Positions 21,246-35,500 are shown, counted from the first letter of the stretch. The stretch: 64,000 bases of DNA from Wyeomyia smithii (GCF_029784165.1 NC_073695.1:97631485-97695484), one strand, 5' to 3'. Translations and numbers: made by a program. Notes: a model not told the origin generated them from the letters alone.

Positions 21246-24200
21246 GCAGAAATATAATCCTTCCTACGTGGTTCACGAATTTGATAGAATTAAGGGTTGG
21301 AGTGCAATTATATTCCACCGCTAAACATCATACTCTTTCCCATATTAAGATGACATTTTTTGATACTTTGGGGATTGAAATTCGACCCGAATTTGGGATT
21401 TTATTTATTGCCGAAGTTCACTTGCCATTCTAATGCACACGCGAGTTAATGATAATATTTAGGTAAATTCTTTACTAAGATTTACAGAAAAATAATGAAC
21501 ACTTTTGAGGAATCAAAGTTTCAGGAATGGTGATCATATTTTCAAAACTAATGAACTAGGGGCTAAAAGCTTTCTGAGCTGCTTGAAAAGTGTAACAACT
21601 TCAAATTGATTTTTGTAAGTTCAATTAAAGATGAAGTCATTTGTCAATATGACAATCTTTCTGCTAAGGAATTTTTGCCTATGAAAAAAATTGAAACTAA
21701 CATAAATGAAATTAGTTTATTCATTAAAAATTTCAGAAATATTAAAGAATCTGGAGGTAACGAGTTTAATTGAACATTTTGCTGGTTGTTCTGTGACAAC
21801 ACAATCATTTGCGTGAGAGAAAAAGTCTGTTTAACATCCCCAAAAGTTAAAAATTTCTCCCCATGCTGCTAAAACTTATTTTATCATATTTTCTCATTAA
21901 TGTAGAGCTCTGGCAGACCAAACAACAATCACATAATCAAAATAAATAGGGTTTGGTCTGGCAAGGTTAAACGCTTTGGGCTCAATTTACGATAACATTT
22001 ACGATTTTTTTTAATTACCCATCACTCTCCCTCACACCAAAATGCTGAACCCTGGTAATGGACACAACTATTCTCAGTTCGACTGGCAGATCAAAATTAA
22101 TTATTTTAGCTAGAAACTAATAAGCTGCGATTGGAAATTTGCTAAAAATCTAACATAAGAAATATTGAAGACTGGAATTACATTAAGTTGCTTGAAATTG
22201 GATTTCCAGTGGAGCTTAGCTTTTTTGAGGGTTGGAAATTGGATTTCCATTGGAGCTTAGCTTTTTTTGAGGGATCCTACAACGTACATTGAAAATATAC
22301 GAAAAAAATTGCATTGAATATATGAAAATTAAAATTCTGAAAATAATTTTGAATTTTTGTACAACAAGTTCAAGTTTAGGTTAGACTTGAATGGGTTCAC
22401 TTTTACGGTTTATTTCGCTGTTTTTGTTTTCTTGAAGATAAAACTTGGATGAACAAGCATAAGGAGAGTTGAGTTTAATTGATTGAATTGATCAAAAGAA
22501 ATCCTGTTTTTAAGCTAGTCAAAACTTAACCATTGGCACATACAAATTGTGTACCGATAGTATGAAACGAGTTTGAAAAAAAATTGGAACAAAAATATTC
22601 ACCGTTCCTATATTTTTTGCTAATTACCTGTTTCAGCATTCTGGTTTTCATATCCAGAAGCAGTTTTTCACACGTTTCACAAAGCCTCCCCTTAAAGAAA
22701 CGAAAAAGGGATATACTTTCCAAGCCTGACAACGGTCGGCGTTGACGGTGCCGAAAGCCGGATCTCTGCACCTAGCGAAGCTCGAAGTAAAGTGAAAATG
22801 CTACCAATTTGGGATGAACGAAATAAAAATCCATCATCAACTTCCTCTGCCACTCTGCCGTCGTCTATCTTTTCGCAGATAGTCGATATTGTAGAGAAAA
22901 AAAACAGCAACGGTTGTAGTTCGTGGTTGCTAGTGGCAATAGTCAAGCGTCAGAAGCAAGAAAACGGCTGACTTTTCTTTCCTCTTGGCTGGCTCCACGT
23001 CAAAACGTTGTCCGGTCTGCACTGTTTCACGGATTGGGCAGAGTTTTGCCCAATTCGTAAAACAGTGCCGGATGGGAAACGGTAACTAACGTTAAACATT
23101 CCAGGAGTACTTTTGCCATCAACAAAAGCTTCCCTCAATCTTAAAGACGCAGCAGTAGTTGTAAAAGAAAAAATCAGCGCAATTTATTTTCTGACAAGAT
23201 ATGGGCTTGGCAACTGGACTGGTAAATTGCATCAATACTAGATCGCCTTAGTTGTGATTGTATTTTCATCACCATCTAATCTGAAAACATTATGATAGTA
23301 TTATTATAATCATATGAGTGATTTGTACGAACATGGTTATTTATATCTTATCAAGATTCTTTCAACTAATTTTTCAAACAACCCAACAAAAACCGCAAAA
23401 AACTTTCGTGAAAGTGCACGAGTTGTACTTCTACATGCCTTTACTACCGATAACTGAATTGCATCAGTTTCGTCTTGTCACGCCATCATGTTTCCTCGTT
23501 GCAAAAGCTATGGGAAAATAGTAAAAAATCTCATGAAAACTACAAAGTAAACAGTACGGGTCGAAACACAGTACAGACGCAATGGTGTGGCAAACGCTTG
23601 ACGGCTACCGAAGAGTGAAGTCCACATCAGGAATTCCGAGCACTAACTTACTGAACCCGGCCTTACTGTGAGATGATAACTTCGTTTACTCCCGGAATCT
23701 AATCAACCACTCGCACGGAAGGTCCCGGCTTAATATGCAAGCACGTTTCTTTCCTTAATGCTGTGCTATCACTTCTACATTCCGGCAGTACTCCGGTAGC
23801 TTCAGATGCAATGTGAAGCGAATGTCAAACAACGCCAGCAGTTACAACAACAATAAGAACAAACTGGCAACAAGGTGTCGTCTCAAATAACCAAAAGTAC
23901 CCCATTTGACGGTAGCGAAAATAGCTGAACGAAGACTATAGCACTTTCCAATGCAAGTCCTCTAGATTCTTTTACAGAAGTTTGGCATCGCTGATGGTGG
24001 GATGATCTCCCAATTCAAATTCCGTTCAGTATCGTGAGAATAATATTTTCCTTCCATACCACTTGCGATGGGCTGTTGCAGTTCGAGCATTAGGTTCATA
24101 CACACGCCTCCCTAGTGCAACAGTAACAAAAAGTACAGCCCTCGGGGCGCATAATTACACGGAATTAGTCGAATGTCTAATTGACTTTCCGCTACATTTC

Positions 24201-26027
24201 ATTTACTTACCAAGTGGAAATCATTTCGTACGCTTTTGCTAGACCAAAATGCAATTAAGTTCAGGAAAGAAAGCTAAGAATTAAATCAGCTTACTTTCCA
24301 AGATATTAGACTTCCGGTAGAAGAACCCAAACTTACATATGAAAGATGTATGATATAATAAACTTCGCCGTATTTCCTAATCTTGATTAACATAAAGCTG
24401 TCTGTTTCGGTTCACTTAGCCAGAGCTAGAGCTAATGCTGAGCAATGTTGTTACACCGGAGCAAACACTTAGTAAAAGAAAAGCTTCCGAAAAAGCATTT
24501 TTCCGGTTATATATTGAGAACACGTTGCTTAGAATTGCTTGTAAATATTCAGCCGTGGAAGAAAGATTAGGTAAACACTAATTACAACCATAGCCATGTG
24601 TATGCGGGGGCAGTAGTTGATTCTACCTCCTCTTGCCAAAAGTGGAAGAGAAAAATGCCTTTGATGAGAGCGTTGGGGTATAACTAAAGGGAGCTAATTG
24701 ATTTAAATGTACAAGCAAATTAAATACGGTAATTCTATAAGCCAGGCTTCAGTGATACTAGGGCTTGCGAAAGTAAAGAGCGATTTTTTTAGCGCCTCGA
24801 AACAGATCGTTTGCTCGAAACCAAAGTTTACCGAAACAATACGATTTTTGTGTATATAATACATATTCTGATTATGATCTCTGTCAATGTATTCCTTGTA
24901 CAACTTTAGCGTTTCACGCATTCGTTGTGCGAAGTCAGAGCAAATTCTGTGTGAATTGAAGAACACATTGGATGATTTAAGCTTGAATCTTTTGCATATA
25001 CGTATTGCACATCTACCGCAATTGTTTTCGTGCTGAGGACCTGCGGTTAAGAGAGTCTGATCTAATGGATTCAGCTAAAAAGATAAATCGCTGAGTTACT
25101 GATAATGAATCTAAGTAATTGTATTCCCGAGATAAATTTATCAACCAAAAGCCCCCGACCTTTAGAACAACATTCCCGAAGACCACGGCTTTCAAAGTGG
25201 TTGAATACACGGAATAAATTTAGTTCAAAATACACAAAACAACATGCACACCCCATTATATGTGAGAAAAAAAATGCACACCCCAGGTCTACGTAGAAAT
25301 TGAATTCCATAAGTCCATTTTAAGTGGTTGGATTCCCGAGATAAGTTAAGTTCGAAATACTCAAGACTATATTCACACTAGCGTCACGTTTCGGCCATAT
25401 TTTGATTAAAAATTTGCACCATCTGAAAACCTATGATAATCTGAACAAGTTTGCTGAAGGTCGTAAATCTCTAGGTTGTCGGAATCACGAGAATGGGTAA
25501 GGTTATCTTGCCCATTTCTCATGCAATGATAAACTTCGGGGTACTCAAACTGGGCAATACTCAGTGAAAATAGCTTTTGAATACCTGAACCAAATTCCAC
25601 CAAATTTGACATAAGAGATGGTCATAGAAATATTGAAAAAGGAATGGGTAACCTATCAAAAATAAGAAGGTCCTATTCAATAAGACTGAACTATACGATT
25701 TTCAAGTGTTAAGTTTTAGGATACCTTGATATCTAGAGTACAGAACACGTCGTTTGACGCTATGTTTGAATTCAAGATGGAGAAAAGCTGGGATAAATCC
25801 AGGAAACTGTTCAACAACCTGTTAATATTGGTATTTGCGGAACTAAAATGATCGGGAATGGATGTCTGACAACATTTGAAACTCAATATGGCCACTTCCA
25901 GTATCTGGAAATCCGTTTCTCTGTATCTCGGGCCGATAAATCTGTATCGAGCAAACTAAGAATATTGGATGGAAAAACTTACTTACTTGCAGAATATATG
26001 TAAACATATTAGTGTTTTTTGCGATTG
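21246..26027. other. No recognisable gene
   Basis: About 4.8 kb of mostly unique-looking DNA. Short minus-strand open frames at 22,526-23,138 and 24,703-24,966 have no recognisable domain. There is a 41-bp tandem duplication at 22,194-22,275 ('gatttccagtggagcttagc' twice). A loose repeat ('attcccgagataagtt' and 'agtggttg' phrases) occurs near 25,120, 25,195 and 25,325. No clear transposon ends. Confidence 0.45.
22194..22275. repeat. 41-bp tandem duplication
   Basis: Two adjacent copies of a segment starting 'gatttcca' and ending 'ttttttgaggg', differing by a base and a T-run length. A simple local duplication. Confidence 0.85.
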
Positions 26028-26622
26028 CTTTATCTTTTTTTTTAAAGGGGGGGATTTGTTAGTAGCTTAAGTATTTATGATAAATATTAGTAAGTAATGA
26101 GTATGTATGTCCAATCACAAATGGTGACTTCTCAACACTGTTAAAAATTTGTAATTTTAATTGTTAGGATTTGTTTGCTTTCGCAATTAGGACTTATCGT
26201 TCGTAGGAATTTAAACCTATTTGTCAGAATAGGGGAAGTAAACTTATAACTAACTTAATTGCTAACTTATTGGCTATAAAGAGAACTTATCGTAGCAATT
26301 GAGGATTGCAACGATTTTTGTCGAAAACTGTTAATAATTTATTTGACATAGCTTCTAATGGTTCAACACCAGTAAGTCTATGTAATTCGAGGGTACCAAA
26401 CCAAGGAGGACGCTTCAAAATCATTTTCAGAATTTTATTCTGAATCATTTGGAGCGTTTTCTTCCTTGTTGAACAGCAACTTGACCAGATCGGTACATCA
26501 TAAAGCATTGCTGGTCTAAAAATTTGTTTGTAAATCAAAAGTTTGTTCTTTAAACAAAGTTTAGAATTCCTGTTAATGAGAGGATATAGACATCTCGTAT
26601 ATTTGATGCACTTGGCTTGTAT

Positions 26623-29600
26623 CACATAGGGGGAACTGCTAACTCAAATTGATTCAAAAACTGGTCCCCTTTTACAACCTATGAAAGTGGTATAACTAGT
26701 ATAACGGGGCATCGATCTGTCAATTTGAATTGTGACAAAAAAAACTCACACGTAGCACTTGTTCCTATTAGAGCATCTTCAGCGGTCTATTTTTGTAACG
26801 ACTTTAGATACTAGATTTAACCAGTGAAACCTAGAAAGAACCAACTAATATAGACCAACTTTGCATTCCCTTTGCGGAGGTGTTGTATATTTTGTTGTTT
26901 CAAATCGCAGACACCCTGTGAATGATTCAATACCCCATGCTATTAATTTCCCATGAGACTTGTTATAAAAAGCACTTAATATTCAACAAACGGAAATTCG
27001 ATAATTTTCACATATATTAAGGGATTACTTTGGCAAGCCATTTTATATCCACAAGACTTAATGGATTTGATGGTTTAAGCCAAACGTCAGTGACATTTTT
27101 CAGGATGGATTAGTATAAACGAAAAATTTCTGCTGCAAATAGGGCTTCGAAAAATATTTGAACGCGTAGATAATCGTCTTCCGTTTTCGTTTCATCAATC
27201 TCGTCGAATATTGCAGTTCTTTAAACTTGGGTTCGTTTTTGAGAATATTGTAACAAGCCTGCATTTTAACGGTTTTCAGTTTAGTGTCTTCGGGAAACAC
27301 TTTTTTGGCCTCTTGAGACTGATCGTTCTTGGTAGTCCCACTACAATTAAGGCGGTTAACGAAGGCTAGATAGCCAACGTATTTGGCTACCTAGTGGCTG
27401 ATGGTTGCAAATCAAATAATTGAGCCAAGGCGTGAGCTGTTCGTCGTCTTCTTAGGAAAAACCACAAAAATGAATAGTGAATTGATGTGAAAAATCTTTG
27501 TTTTGTTTATCCCACATCATTTTACCCACTCGCAATTGGTGGTAGCGTGCAAAGGGTTTTAGAACGATTTATTTCGAATTCAAGATCAAAAAGTGACAAA
27601 AATAGATCAAAACGTATACGAGTTTCAAAGTTTTTCAGGAGTGACATTGTGCAGCTCGATTCAAACGATTTTTTCTATTTTCTAACCTAACATAACGCTC
27701 ATCAGAGATCATTTATTTTTGTAGTAACTCGTACAAAAATAAATGATCTCTGATGAGCGTTATGTTAGGTTAGAAAATAGAAAAAATCGTTTGAATCGAG
27801 CTGCACAATGTCACCCCAGTTCAGATCTGGTACTTATAAAATAAAATTTGCAATAGCGGTGGTTCAGTGAATTTGAGTTTGTTCCAAAAAATAGAACAAA
27901 ACATCGTTTTGCACCACCGGTGAAGATGCCCTTGTACTTGTCTTTTGACGTTGATCGTTCAAGAGCAGTGTTGCTCATATTTTTTTGAAAACTGAAAGAA
28001 TTTTGTTTGGGCTTTACAGTTTTAATTTCAACTAAAAGAGCTGTTTTCAAACATAAGTACATCACTAATGTCGTTTTTTATTTTGTGGGTACAACTTTCC
28101 TGTATATGCAGTGTTTGCGAACCACTCTAGTAAAGCTGTTGTCAAATTTATCATATGTTCAGTTTTTAACGAAAAATGGAGTTTTTTGTGCAATAGTGTA
28201 TGCTACACGCACAAAAGTAAAACGATATACTTAAGTTCTTAGCATTTTGTAGAATTCATCAATATAACCCAATAAACCGGTGCACCCGATGCAAAATCTT
28301 TGACAGTTCCTAAGCTAACTCCACAGTTAGTCCACAATGGTGTACTGTTTTTACCTTTTCGTTAAAATTCAAGTAACCATTATCATTAGGCATATGTAAC
28401 CAATACTGAGGTGTGCATTATATATGTCTGGTGATCAGGCGGGATAATCTCTGATTTTGCATGATTTGTTTCGACTTTTCGGACATTTATATACTAGTTC
28501 TATAAGCTATGAAGCACCCAATTAGGATACATTAATTCAGCTTATCCACTTAAACGATTACAAGTAGTTTATAATCCGTATACCGTAAACGTCATCTGCT
28601 ACAAAAGACAGTCATCATTATTGGTTTTAAACTATCGGTTAAGTATGAGTTATTCTGTGAATCTGGCGGCACTGCTTGCAAGTTGAATAATATTTCAGTA
28701 GTGCTTGAAGGCATCAATCATCTGAGGGGTGCAAAAATTGAATTTTTTTCCGCTTTTCAATAAAATAATTTTGTAAAAAATATTGCCATAAATTGATTGA
28801 TTAATCATCAAAATACTGCCGAAAATAGAATACTGATTTTAGATTTTTGTACCGCTTGTGGTATGATGTTGAAATAAAATAAAGGGTTATGTTTTTGGAA
28901 ACTCTAGTACCATCGAAAACTGTTTGTAAATTGAGATTTTATTTGAAAACCAAAATTCTAATTCTCCAATAAATTAATTTTGATAAGTAAATTTAGTGAG
29001 CACAAATATTGTTAGGAGATTAAAATCTAAGATGTATTTAATACATGAATATGTTCACGCTTTTGGTGTTGTTTCTGCGGCTGACGCGTGAAATTCATTA
29101 AGTTTGAAAAGGTCTACAACCGTGTTATGTGTGAACATCGCTGTATCATTCAAAACCTTTCAAACATACTGGGCTCAAAATATTCTTTACTGGTTTACTG
29201 TTTTCTACCACATGCCAACCCAAAAATGAGTGTTTCGACAGGTTTTTGTTCTATTTTTCAAAAAGATGCAAATGTTCCTTCCAATTAGTCATGGTTATCC
29301 CGAATATGCAACTCCAAGTTGTTATCATTCTATCATTTCGTATATAAGTACATACTATACCGCACTCGTAATAAAACTAAAAGATTTTGGTTTTTTATCC
29401 AACAGAAGCAGTCAGGTGACTGTTCTGTATGAACAGTATGAACAAGTGTATGAACAGTATATACTCACCTTATCATCAATTGCGCGACTTTGGGTTCATC
29501 CTAAAATTTTCACTGAATGTTGTAAAAACTTAGAAAAGTAAAAATGCTATTGCATCGTTATATAGCCCCTCGGTAATATAAATGCTGGTATAAAAAATTT

Positions 29601-29676
29601 GACATTTCGATGCCCAACTATACCACAAAGGAAAGTTCAGCTGGACCCAATTTTTTTCATCCAGTTCCCCCTATGT
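26623..29676. mobile_element. 3-kb hAT-like element inside the Jockey fragment
   Basis: Inverted ends ACATAGGGGGAACTG (left preceded by one extra C) and an 8-bp duplication GCTTGTAT at 26,615-26,622 and 29,677-29,684. Eight-bp duplications point to hAT, though piggyBac and others are excluded only by this. No transposase is readable inside; the longest open frames are about 100 codons without domains. It contains the perfect palindrome at 27,641-27,814. Confidence 0.75.
27641..27814. repeat. Perfect 83-bp palindrome with 8-nt loop
   Basis: Left arm 27,641-27,723 and right arm 27,732-27,814 are exact reverse complements with loop GTAACTCG. Beyond the arms the flanks do not pair. No mismatch was found when reading base by base. 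Confidence 0.9.
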
Positions 29677-30526
29677 GCTTGTATACTTTCAATGTGCTCT
29701 TTGAAAATAAGTTTTTTATCGTTAATTAGTCCCAAGTTTCCTTTATCTTTTTTTTTTTGGTCTTGAACTTTCAATAAGTAAGGCGGTAATTAAATGCATT
29801 AACTGATGATTATTCATTTTTCTCTACGTGATGTTTATACATGTTTTTGCTTAATTTATCTGCATCGGTACCAACATAAACAGTAAGCCGATAAATCTAC
29901 AGAATTAACCGCTACAGTCGACAAACAAATAAACAGTAACATCATAGTTAAATGCAAAATTCAACATATACAATGTCTTCTCTTATCATCATTGCTTCAA
30001 TGTTGTTTTTGAATGATCTGGTTCTTGAAAATCAATCGATCAGGTGATATTTCAGTAGCGTAGCGTAAGCACGGTATGTTTCGTAGATTGCAGACTGATG
30101 GCTAACGCTTCCACTCGGATTGTATAAGGTACAATGTTTGGGAGTAACATTTAAACCAATTTGAGTTGAAGTAGGCCTGATAGTCATTATTGCTGGCCAC
30201 GCCCATCTTTACCGTAGCTTGGGGATATTAGAAAGGATATTGATGATGTAATACTTACTTAATGAGAGGCCACCGACTCAGTGACACTCTCGTAAGTACT
30301 ACGGAGTTGGATTAAGGGGTTTAGGTTGTTGACGCAAAAACTATACATCAAAATTGAAAAACTGGAAAAATTTCATGCATCCAAAGCCCTTAAAGTATAT
30401 AAAAATGCAAACATGCACTTGAGCCAAAACATGTTCCTAAATTCGATCTCAAACCGCCAAACTTATCATAGTACAGTTGTCGTGTATTCATGTCACGCTG
30501 CTACAACGATTATTTATTATTATAAT

Positions 30527-31896
30527 CATGGGCGCAATTACGGGGGGGCTAGGGGGGGCTTCAGGCCCCCCCCTTGAAAGTCTTTAGCCCCCCCTAGAAT
30601 TTTCCAGAGAATGATTGTATTCAATATAAATACATTCCATACTACTTATCAGAGCATCAAAATCAACACAAATTGAGATGTCGTCATTCATTGGCTAAGA
30701 ACTAGTTCTGCACCCAGGATCGATTCTCAAACCTAGCTATCTTACTCATCTTACCAGTCAGACAAGAGCTGTAGTAACTCGTGCTGTATCAAGAAGTTGT
30801 CGCCATTTTACTCGGTTTTGGGCTGTGTTTCACCAGTTCCCCAGACGTCTCATCACTCGCAAGTCTCTTTCGATCTGGTCGAGCCATCATGCACGCTGCG
30901 CCCCTTACTTTCTGATGCCGGTAGGGTTTGCTGAAGAGAATTGATTTCACAGGGTTGTCGTCCGGCATCCTTACGACGTGACCTGTCCACCGCAACCTAT
31001 TGTCTTTCGCCAGGTGCGCAATGGGGTTCTCTCCAAACAGCGCTTGTAGATAATGGTTCATGCGCTGTCGCGCCGTTATCCGTCGTCCATTTGTACTCTA
31101 CCGTAGATAGTCCACAGCACCTCCCGTTCGAAAACAACAAGAGGACTTCCGTAGAGGACTACCGTTTATATTAGGGTTTTGTAGTTTTTTGTATCGAAGT
31201 GGTCATGTCCGATCAGCACTGTGATTGGTGCGTACGTATGTAATGTCTGAGAAGAACGGGCCGTCGATGAGAACGTGGTCAATTGTTTTGCTGTACGTTG
31301 GTCGAGGAAAGAAGGGACTTTGGACTGCCAGCCCGCGGGAAGCTGCGAAGTTGGTGCATAGCTGGCCGTTGTCGTTCGTCACGGTGTGCAGGCTGTGCGG
31401 GCCGATCACCGGCTTATGTAAGTCATTCCTTCCGTTCATGTCGCTGTTTGACAAGCTGCTCTCTAAGGAAAACAACCACTCCTTTCCTGTCAGCATACGA
31501 CCGTGTTCCCACCGGTTCACCGGTTTTCCCTTAGTTGCTCGTATCCCTGTCGGTAACACGTGGAGGTAGGAATAGGGCATTATGCCTTGAACCACACTTG
31601 GGTCTATTTTATTCCCGTACTAGACGGGTGTGCTGTTAAAAAGCACTGCCCAGACATTTACCAAACCTGGCTCTCCTCAATATCAAATCAGTGTCGCTGA
31701 AAGAGGTTGGCGTTGACGCTGTGTTCAAGATATTCAGTACATCTTCAGAGATTCTATCTTGAAGCGATGTTTTCTGCTGCTACGACACTATTTTAAGCGT
31801 TATTAAATTAGCATATTAAAACTCCTTTTTCTGTTTTTTAAAATTACATGCATGAAAACTAGCCCCCCGTAGAAATTTTCCTTAGTTGCGCCCATG
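30527..31896. mobile_element. hAT element carrying RTE fragments
   Basis: Ends CATGGGCGCAA on both sides, with G-rich then C-rich subterminal runs ('gggggggctaggggggg' left; 'agccccccgt' right). A perfect 8-bp duplication ATTATAAT lies at 30,519-30,526 and 31,897-31,904. The interior is not hAT coding sequence but two minus-strand RTE LINE pieces. It is non-autonomous. Confidence 0.85.
30789..31595 (-). pseudogene. RTE LINE fragments (endonuclease and C-terminus)
   Basis: 31,203-31,595 reads 'VIGPHSLHTVTNDNGQLC', 'NFAASRGLAVQSPFFPR' and 'IDHVLIDGPFFSDIT', part of the APE-type endonuclease of RTE-clade LINEs. 30,789-31,061 reads 'HLAKDNRLRWTGHVVRMPD', the C-terminal region after the RT. The RT itself, which should lie between them, is missing, and the C-terminal piece lies downstream on the minus strand. 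This is an internally deleted LINE, or two captured pieces, lying wholly inside a hAT element. Confidence 0.8.
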
Positions 31897-32560
31897 ATTA
31901 TAATAACTATTCAGCTGCAAAATTTAACCAAAAGCTTGAAAAATCGAAAAACAAAAGCTCACAGAAACTTTGTTCTGAAAAATTTCGGGAAAGCATCCAA
32001 ACATATTGTCCCATATCCTAATGAGCAATGGTATGAAATTATATATTAAGTCAAATTTTTCTCGGCTTGCTCAAAATACTAACGGGACCGACCCGCCGTG
32101 CGCAGTTAAACAGTTCAAAACATATATCACAAATACTCAAATTGCAGTTTAAAGTAAATGGTGTTTTTTTTTTCCTCATCTATAGTTTATTTGACACGGC
32201 ACAAATACAATTCAATGTTTAACGGCGCCAATTATATCTGGTAGCTTACTTTCTAAAGTATCTTAATAACTAAAAGCAAATTTTTTATCCTCGCTGCCGA
32301 CTACGAGCTGAAACTAAATCTAACTTAAGCTAGAATGTTTTGCATGAAAAGCACTGAATAGTTGTTTGATGGTTTTCCATCGCCATAGGTAAGCAGCAAA
32401 TTGAATATGTTCCGCTGCTGGGCCAAGATATTACGGACTGGCATATTGGGTTGTCTCCCTCGGGGCCTGAGAGTATCGTGCGGGTCTAGTTGCTGTTTCC
32501 GGATCCGGGGTCTTAACGTATTCTTGTCGTTTGGTTGGATGTAGGCGGAAGGGGATAGGA

Positions 32561-35500
32561 CTAAACTGGGGCGTGGATGGATTTCAGGAAAACGTATATA
32601 AGGGACATGTAGGATAGGTCACGGCTCGCCAAGACATCACGAACAGGAACAGCCGGCTGCCTACCTTCGGCCTGCAGGGAAGCTACTAATCTAGACCTGG
32701 CGTCACGGTGTACAGGGCATGACCAAACAACGTGCTCTATGTCGTGATAACCTTCACCACAGGCACAGATACCACTCTCCCCGAGCCCAACACGACGGAG
32801 ATGCGCGTCAAATCTATAGTGATTGGACATAAGCCGGGACATCACGCAAATGAAATCCCGACCTACATCCAACCCCTTGAACCACGGGTTCGTCGATACC
32901 TTGGGGATTATGGAATGTAACCACCTTCCCAGTTCCCCCTTGGTCCAAGAATTTTGCCAACTGATGATCGTATTCTGACGTACAAATGCGAAAAATTCAT
33001 TGAAGGCAATTGGTCTTTCATAAATATCACCGTTTGTTGCGCCCACCTTAGCCAAAAAGTCCGCTTTCTCATTACCCGGTATCGAGCAGTGAGAAGGGAC
33101 CCACGCTAAGGTAATCTGAGTAGATTTTTCGGATAAAGCACTCAGATGTTCCCGTATTTTCCCCAGGAAATACGGAGAGTGCTTAACATCTTTCATCGAT
33201 CGGAGAGCCTCAATGGAACTGAGACTGTCCGTAAAGATGAAATAATGGTCCGTGGGCATTTTTTCGATAATCCCTAGGGTGTACTGAATTGCAGCTAATT
33301 CTGCGACGTAAACAGAAGCAGGATTATCGAGCTTATGGGAGACGGTTAAATTGTTATTGAAGATACCGAAGCCAGTGGACCCATCAAGAAGTGATCCGTC
33401 AGTGTAGTACATATTGTCGCAGTTGATGTTTCGATAATTATTGGAAAAAATTTTGGGGATCTGCTGCACGCGTAAATGATCCGGGATTCCACGAGTTTCT
33501 TCTATCATGGATGTATCGAAAAACACAGTAGAATCAGAAGTATTTGATAAGTCGACACGATTTGGAATATTCGAAGAAGGGTTAATATTTTGGGACATGT
33601 GATTGAAATACAATGTCATAAAACGGGTTTGAGAGTTAAGTTCGATTAACCTTTCAAAATTTTCAATCACGGGACGGTTCAAGACCTCACAATTGATAAG
33701 AATACGAGAAGACAGGCTCCAGAAGCGGTTTTTCAATGGTAGTACTCCAGCTAAGACCTCCAAACTCATCGTATGGGTCGACTGCATGCAACCTAAGGCG
33801 ATACGCAAACAACGATATTGTATTCGCTCCAGTTTGATCAAATGTGTGTTTGCTGCGGAGCGGAAGCAGAAACACCCGTATTCAATAACAGACAATATCG
33901 TTGTTTGGTAAAGCCTTATAAGGTCTCCTGGGTGGGCTCCCCACCATTGTCCGGTTATTGTACGAAGAAAATTCACTCTTTGTTGACATTTTTTCATCAG
34001 ATACCTCACGTGACAACCCCAGGTGCCTTTAGAGTCGAACCAGACACCAAGATATTTGTGTACCAAAACCTGAGAAATCGTTTTACCCATTAATTGTGTT
34101 TGAAGCTGAGCAGGTTCATGCTTCCTAGAAAAAACTACTATCTCAGTCTTCTCCGGAGAGAATTCGATACCTAGCTGTAAAGCCCAAGCAGACAAATTGT
34201 CCAAGGTATCTTGCAATGGTCCTTGCAAATCGGCAGCTTTGGCTCCTGTAACAAAGATTACACTGTCGTCTGCAAGTTGTCTTATCGTGCATGAGTTTGC
34301 CAGACATTCGTCGATGTCATTTACATAAAAGTTGTAAAGAAGGGGGCTTAAACATGAGCCCTGGGGAAGACCCATGTAGCTAATGCGAAAAGTTGCCAAA
34401 TCGCCGTGCGTAAAATGCATGTGCTTTTCGGACAACAAATTGTGCAAAAAATTGTTCAAAATTGGAGAAAATCCTTGTCGGTGAAGTTTACCCGAAAGAA
34501 TGTCAATAGAAACGGAATCAAAAGCCCCCTTAATGTCCAAGAACGCAGACGCCATTTGTTCTTTGCGAGCATACGCCAGCTGAATATCTGTTGAAAGCAA
34601 CGCAAGACAATCATTCGTCCCTTTGGCACGGCGGAAGCCAAATTGAGTATCTGATAGTAGACCATTTGATTCGACCCAATGGTCTAAACGACGGAGTATC
34701 ATTTTTTCCATCAATTTCCGGATACAGGATAGCATTGCAATCGGCCTATAAGAGTTGTGATCAGAAGCTGGTTTCCCTGGTTTTTGGATGGCGATCACCT
34801 TCACTTGCCTCCAATCCTGCGGTACAATATTTTGCTCCAGGAACTTATTGAACAAGTTCAACAAGCGCCTCTTGGCATTGCCGGGTAGATTCTTCAACAA
34901 GTTGAATTTGATTCTATCTAACCCAGGCGCGTTATTGTTACAGGACAGGAGGGCAACTGAAAATTCTGCCATCGTAAAAGGTGATTCTATCGCGTCGTGG
35001 CCCGGAGACGCATCGCGAACAATGTTTTGCTCAGGAACAGAGTCCGGACATACTTTCCTGGCAAAATCAAATATCCACCGACTTGAAGACTCCTCGCTTT
35101 CGTGGACCGTTACGCGATACCGCATTCTTCGGGCTGTGTTCCAAAGAGTGCTCATTGATGTCTCCCTCGACGTCTCGTTTACGAACCGACGCCAATATCC
35201 GCGTTTCTTTGCCTTAGTCAAGCTTTTAAACTTGGTATCAAGCTCCGAATAACGTTTAAAGTCGTCGGCATCGTCTGTATCCCGGAAGGTCAGATACGCG
35301 TCGGATCTTTGCGTGTAGACATCGGAGCACTCTTGGTCCCACCACGGAGTGGGAGGCCGTTCTTTGATCGTTACGCCGGGATATTTCTTCGTTTGGGCTT
35401 GCAACGCGGCGTCGAGAATCAAGCCCGCGAGGAGGTTGTATTCTTCAAGTGGTGGATGATGTTGAATCGACTCGACCGCTTCTGAAATCATTTCCTCGTA

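Larger units (their letters stand above)
26044..29740 (-). pseudogene. 5'-truncated Jockey-type LINE fragment, interrupted
   Basis: The minus-strand frame 26,287-26,622 reads 'YPLINRNSKLCLKNKLLIYK', 'RPAMLYDVPIWSSCC', 'RKKTLQMIQNKILKMILKRP' and so on, the C-terminal part of Jockey-clade ORF2 beyond the RT palm. Upstream residues ('IFKEHIESIQAK') lie beyond a 3-kb insertion, at 29,677-29,740. A 16-bp duplication, CTTTATCTTTTTTTTT, brackets the whole (26,028-26,043 and 29,741-29,756). This indicates a 5'-truncated insertion with its A-tail end on the left. About 640 bp of LINE remain. Confidence 0.85.

Noticed and set aside
22526..23138. Overlapping minus-strand frames that could be host exons
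   Set aside because: No conserved domain, no convincing splice pattern, and three frames compete over the same stretch.
34788..35252. Plus-strand frame of 154 codons, and similar ones at 36,328-36,654 and 37,123-37,464
   Set aside because: They lie antisense to the well-supported LINE ORFs and show no domain, so they are shadow frames.
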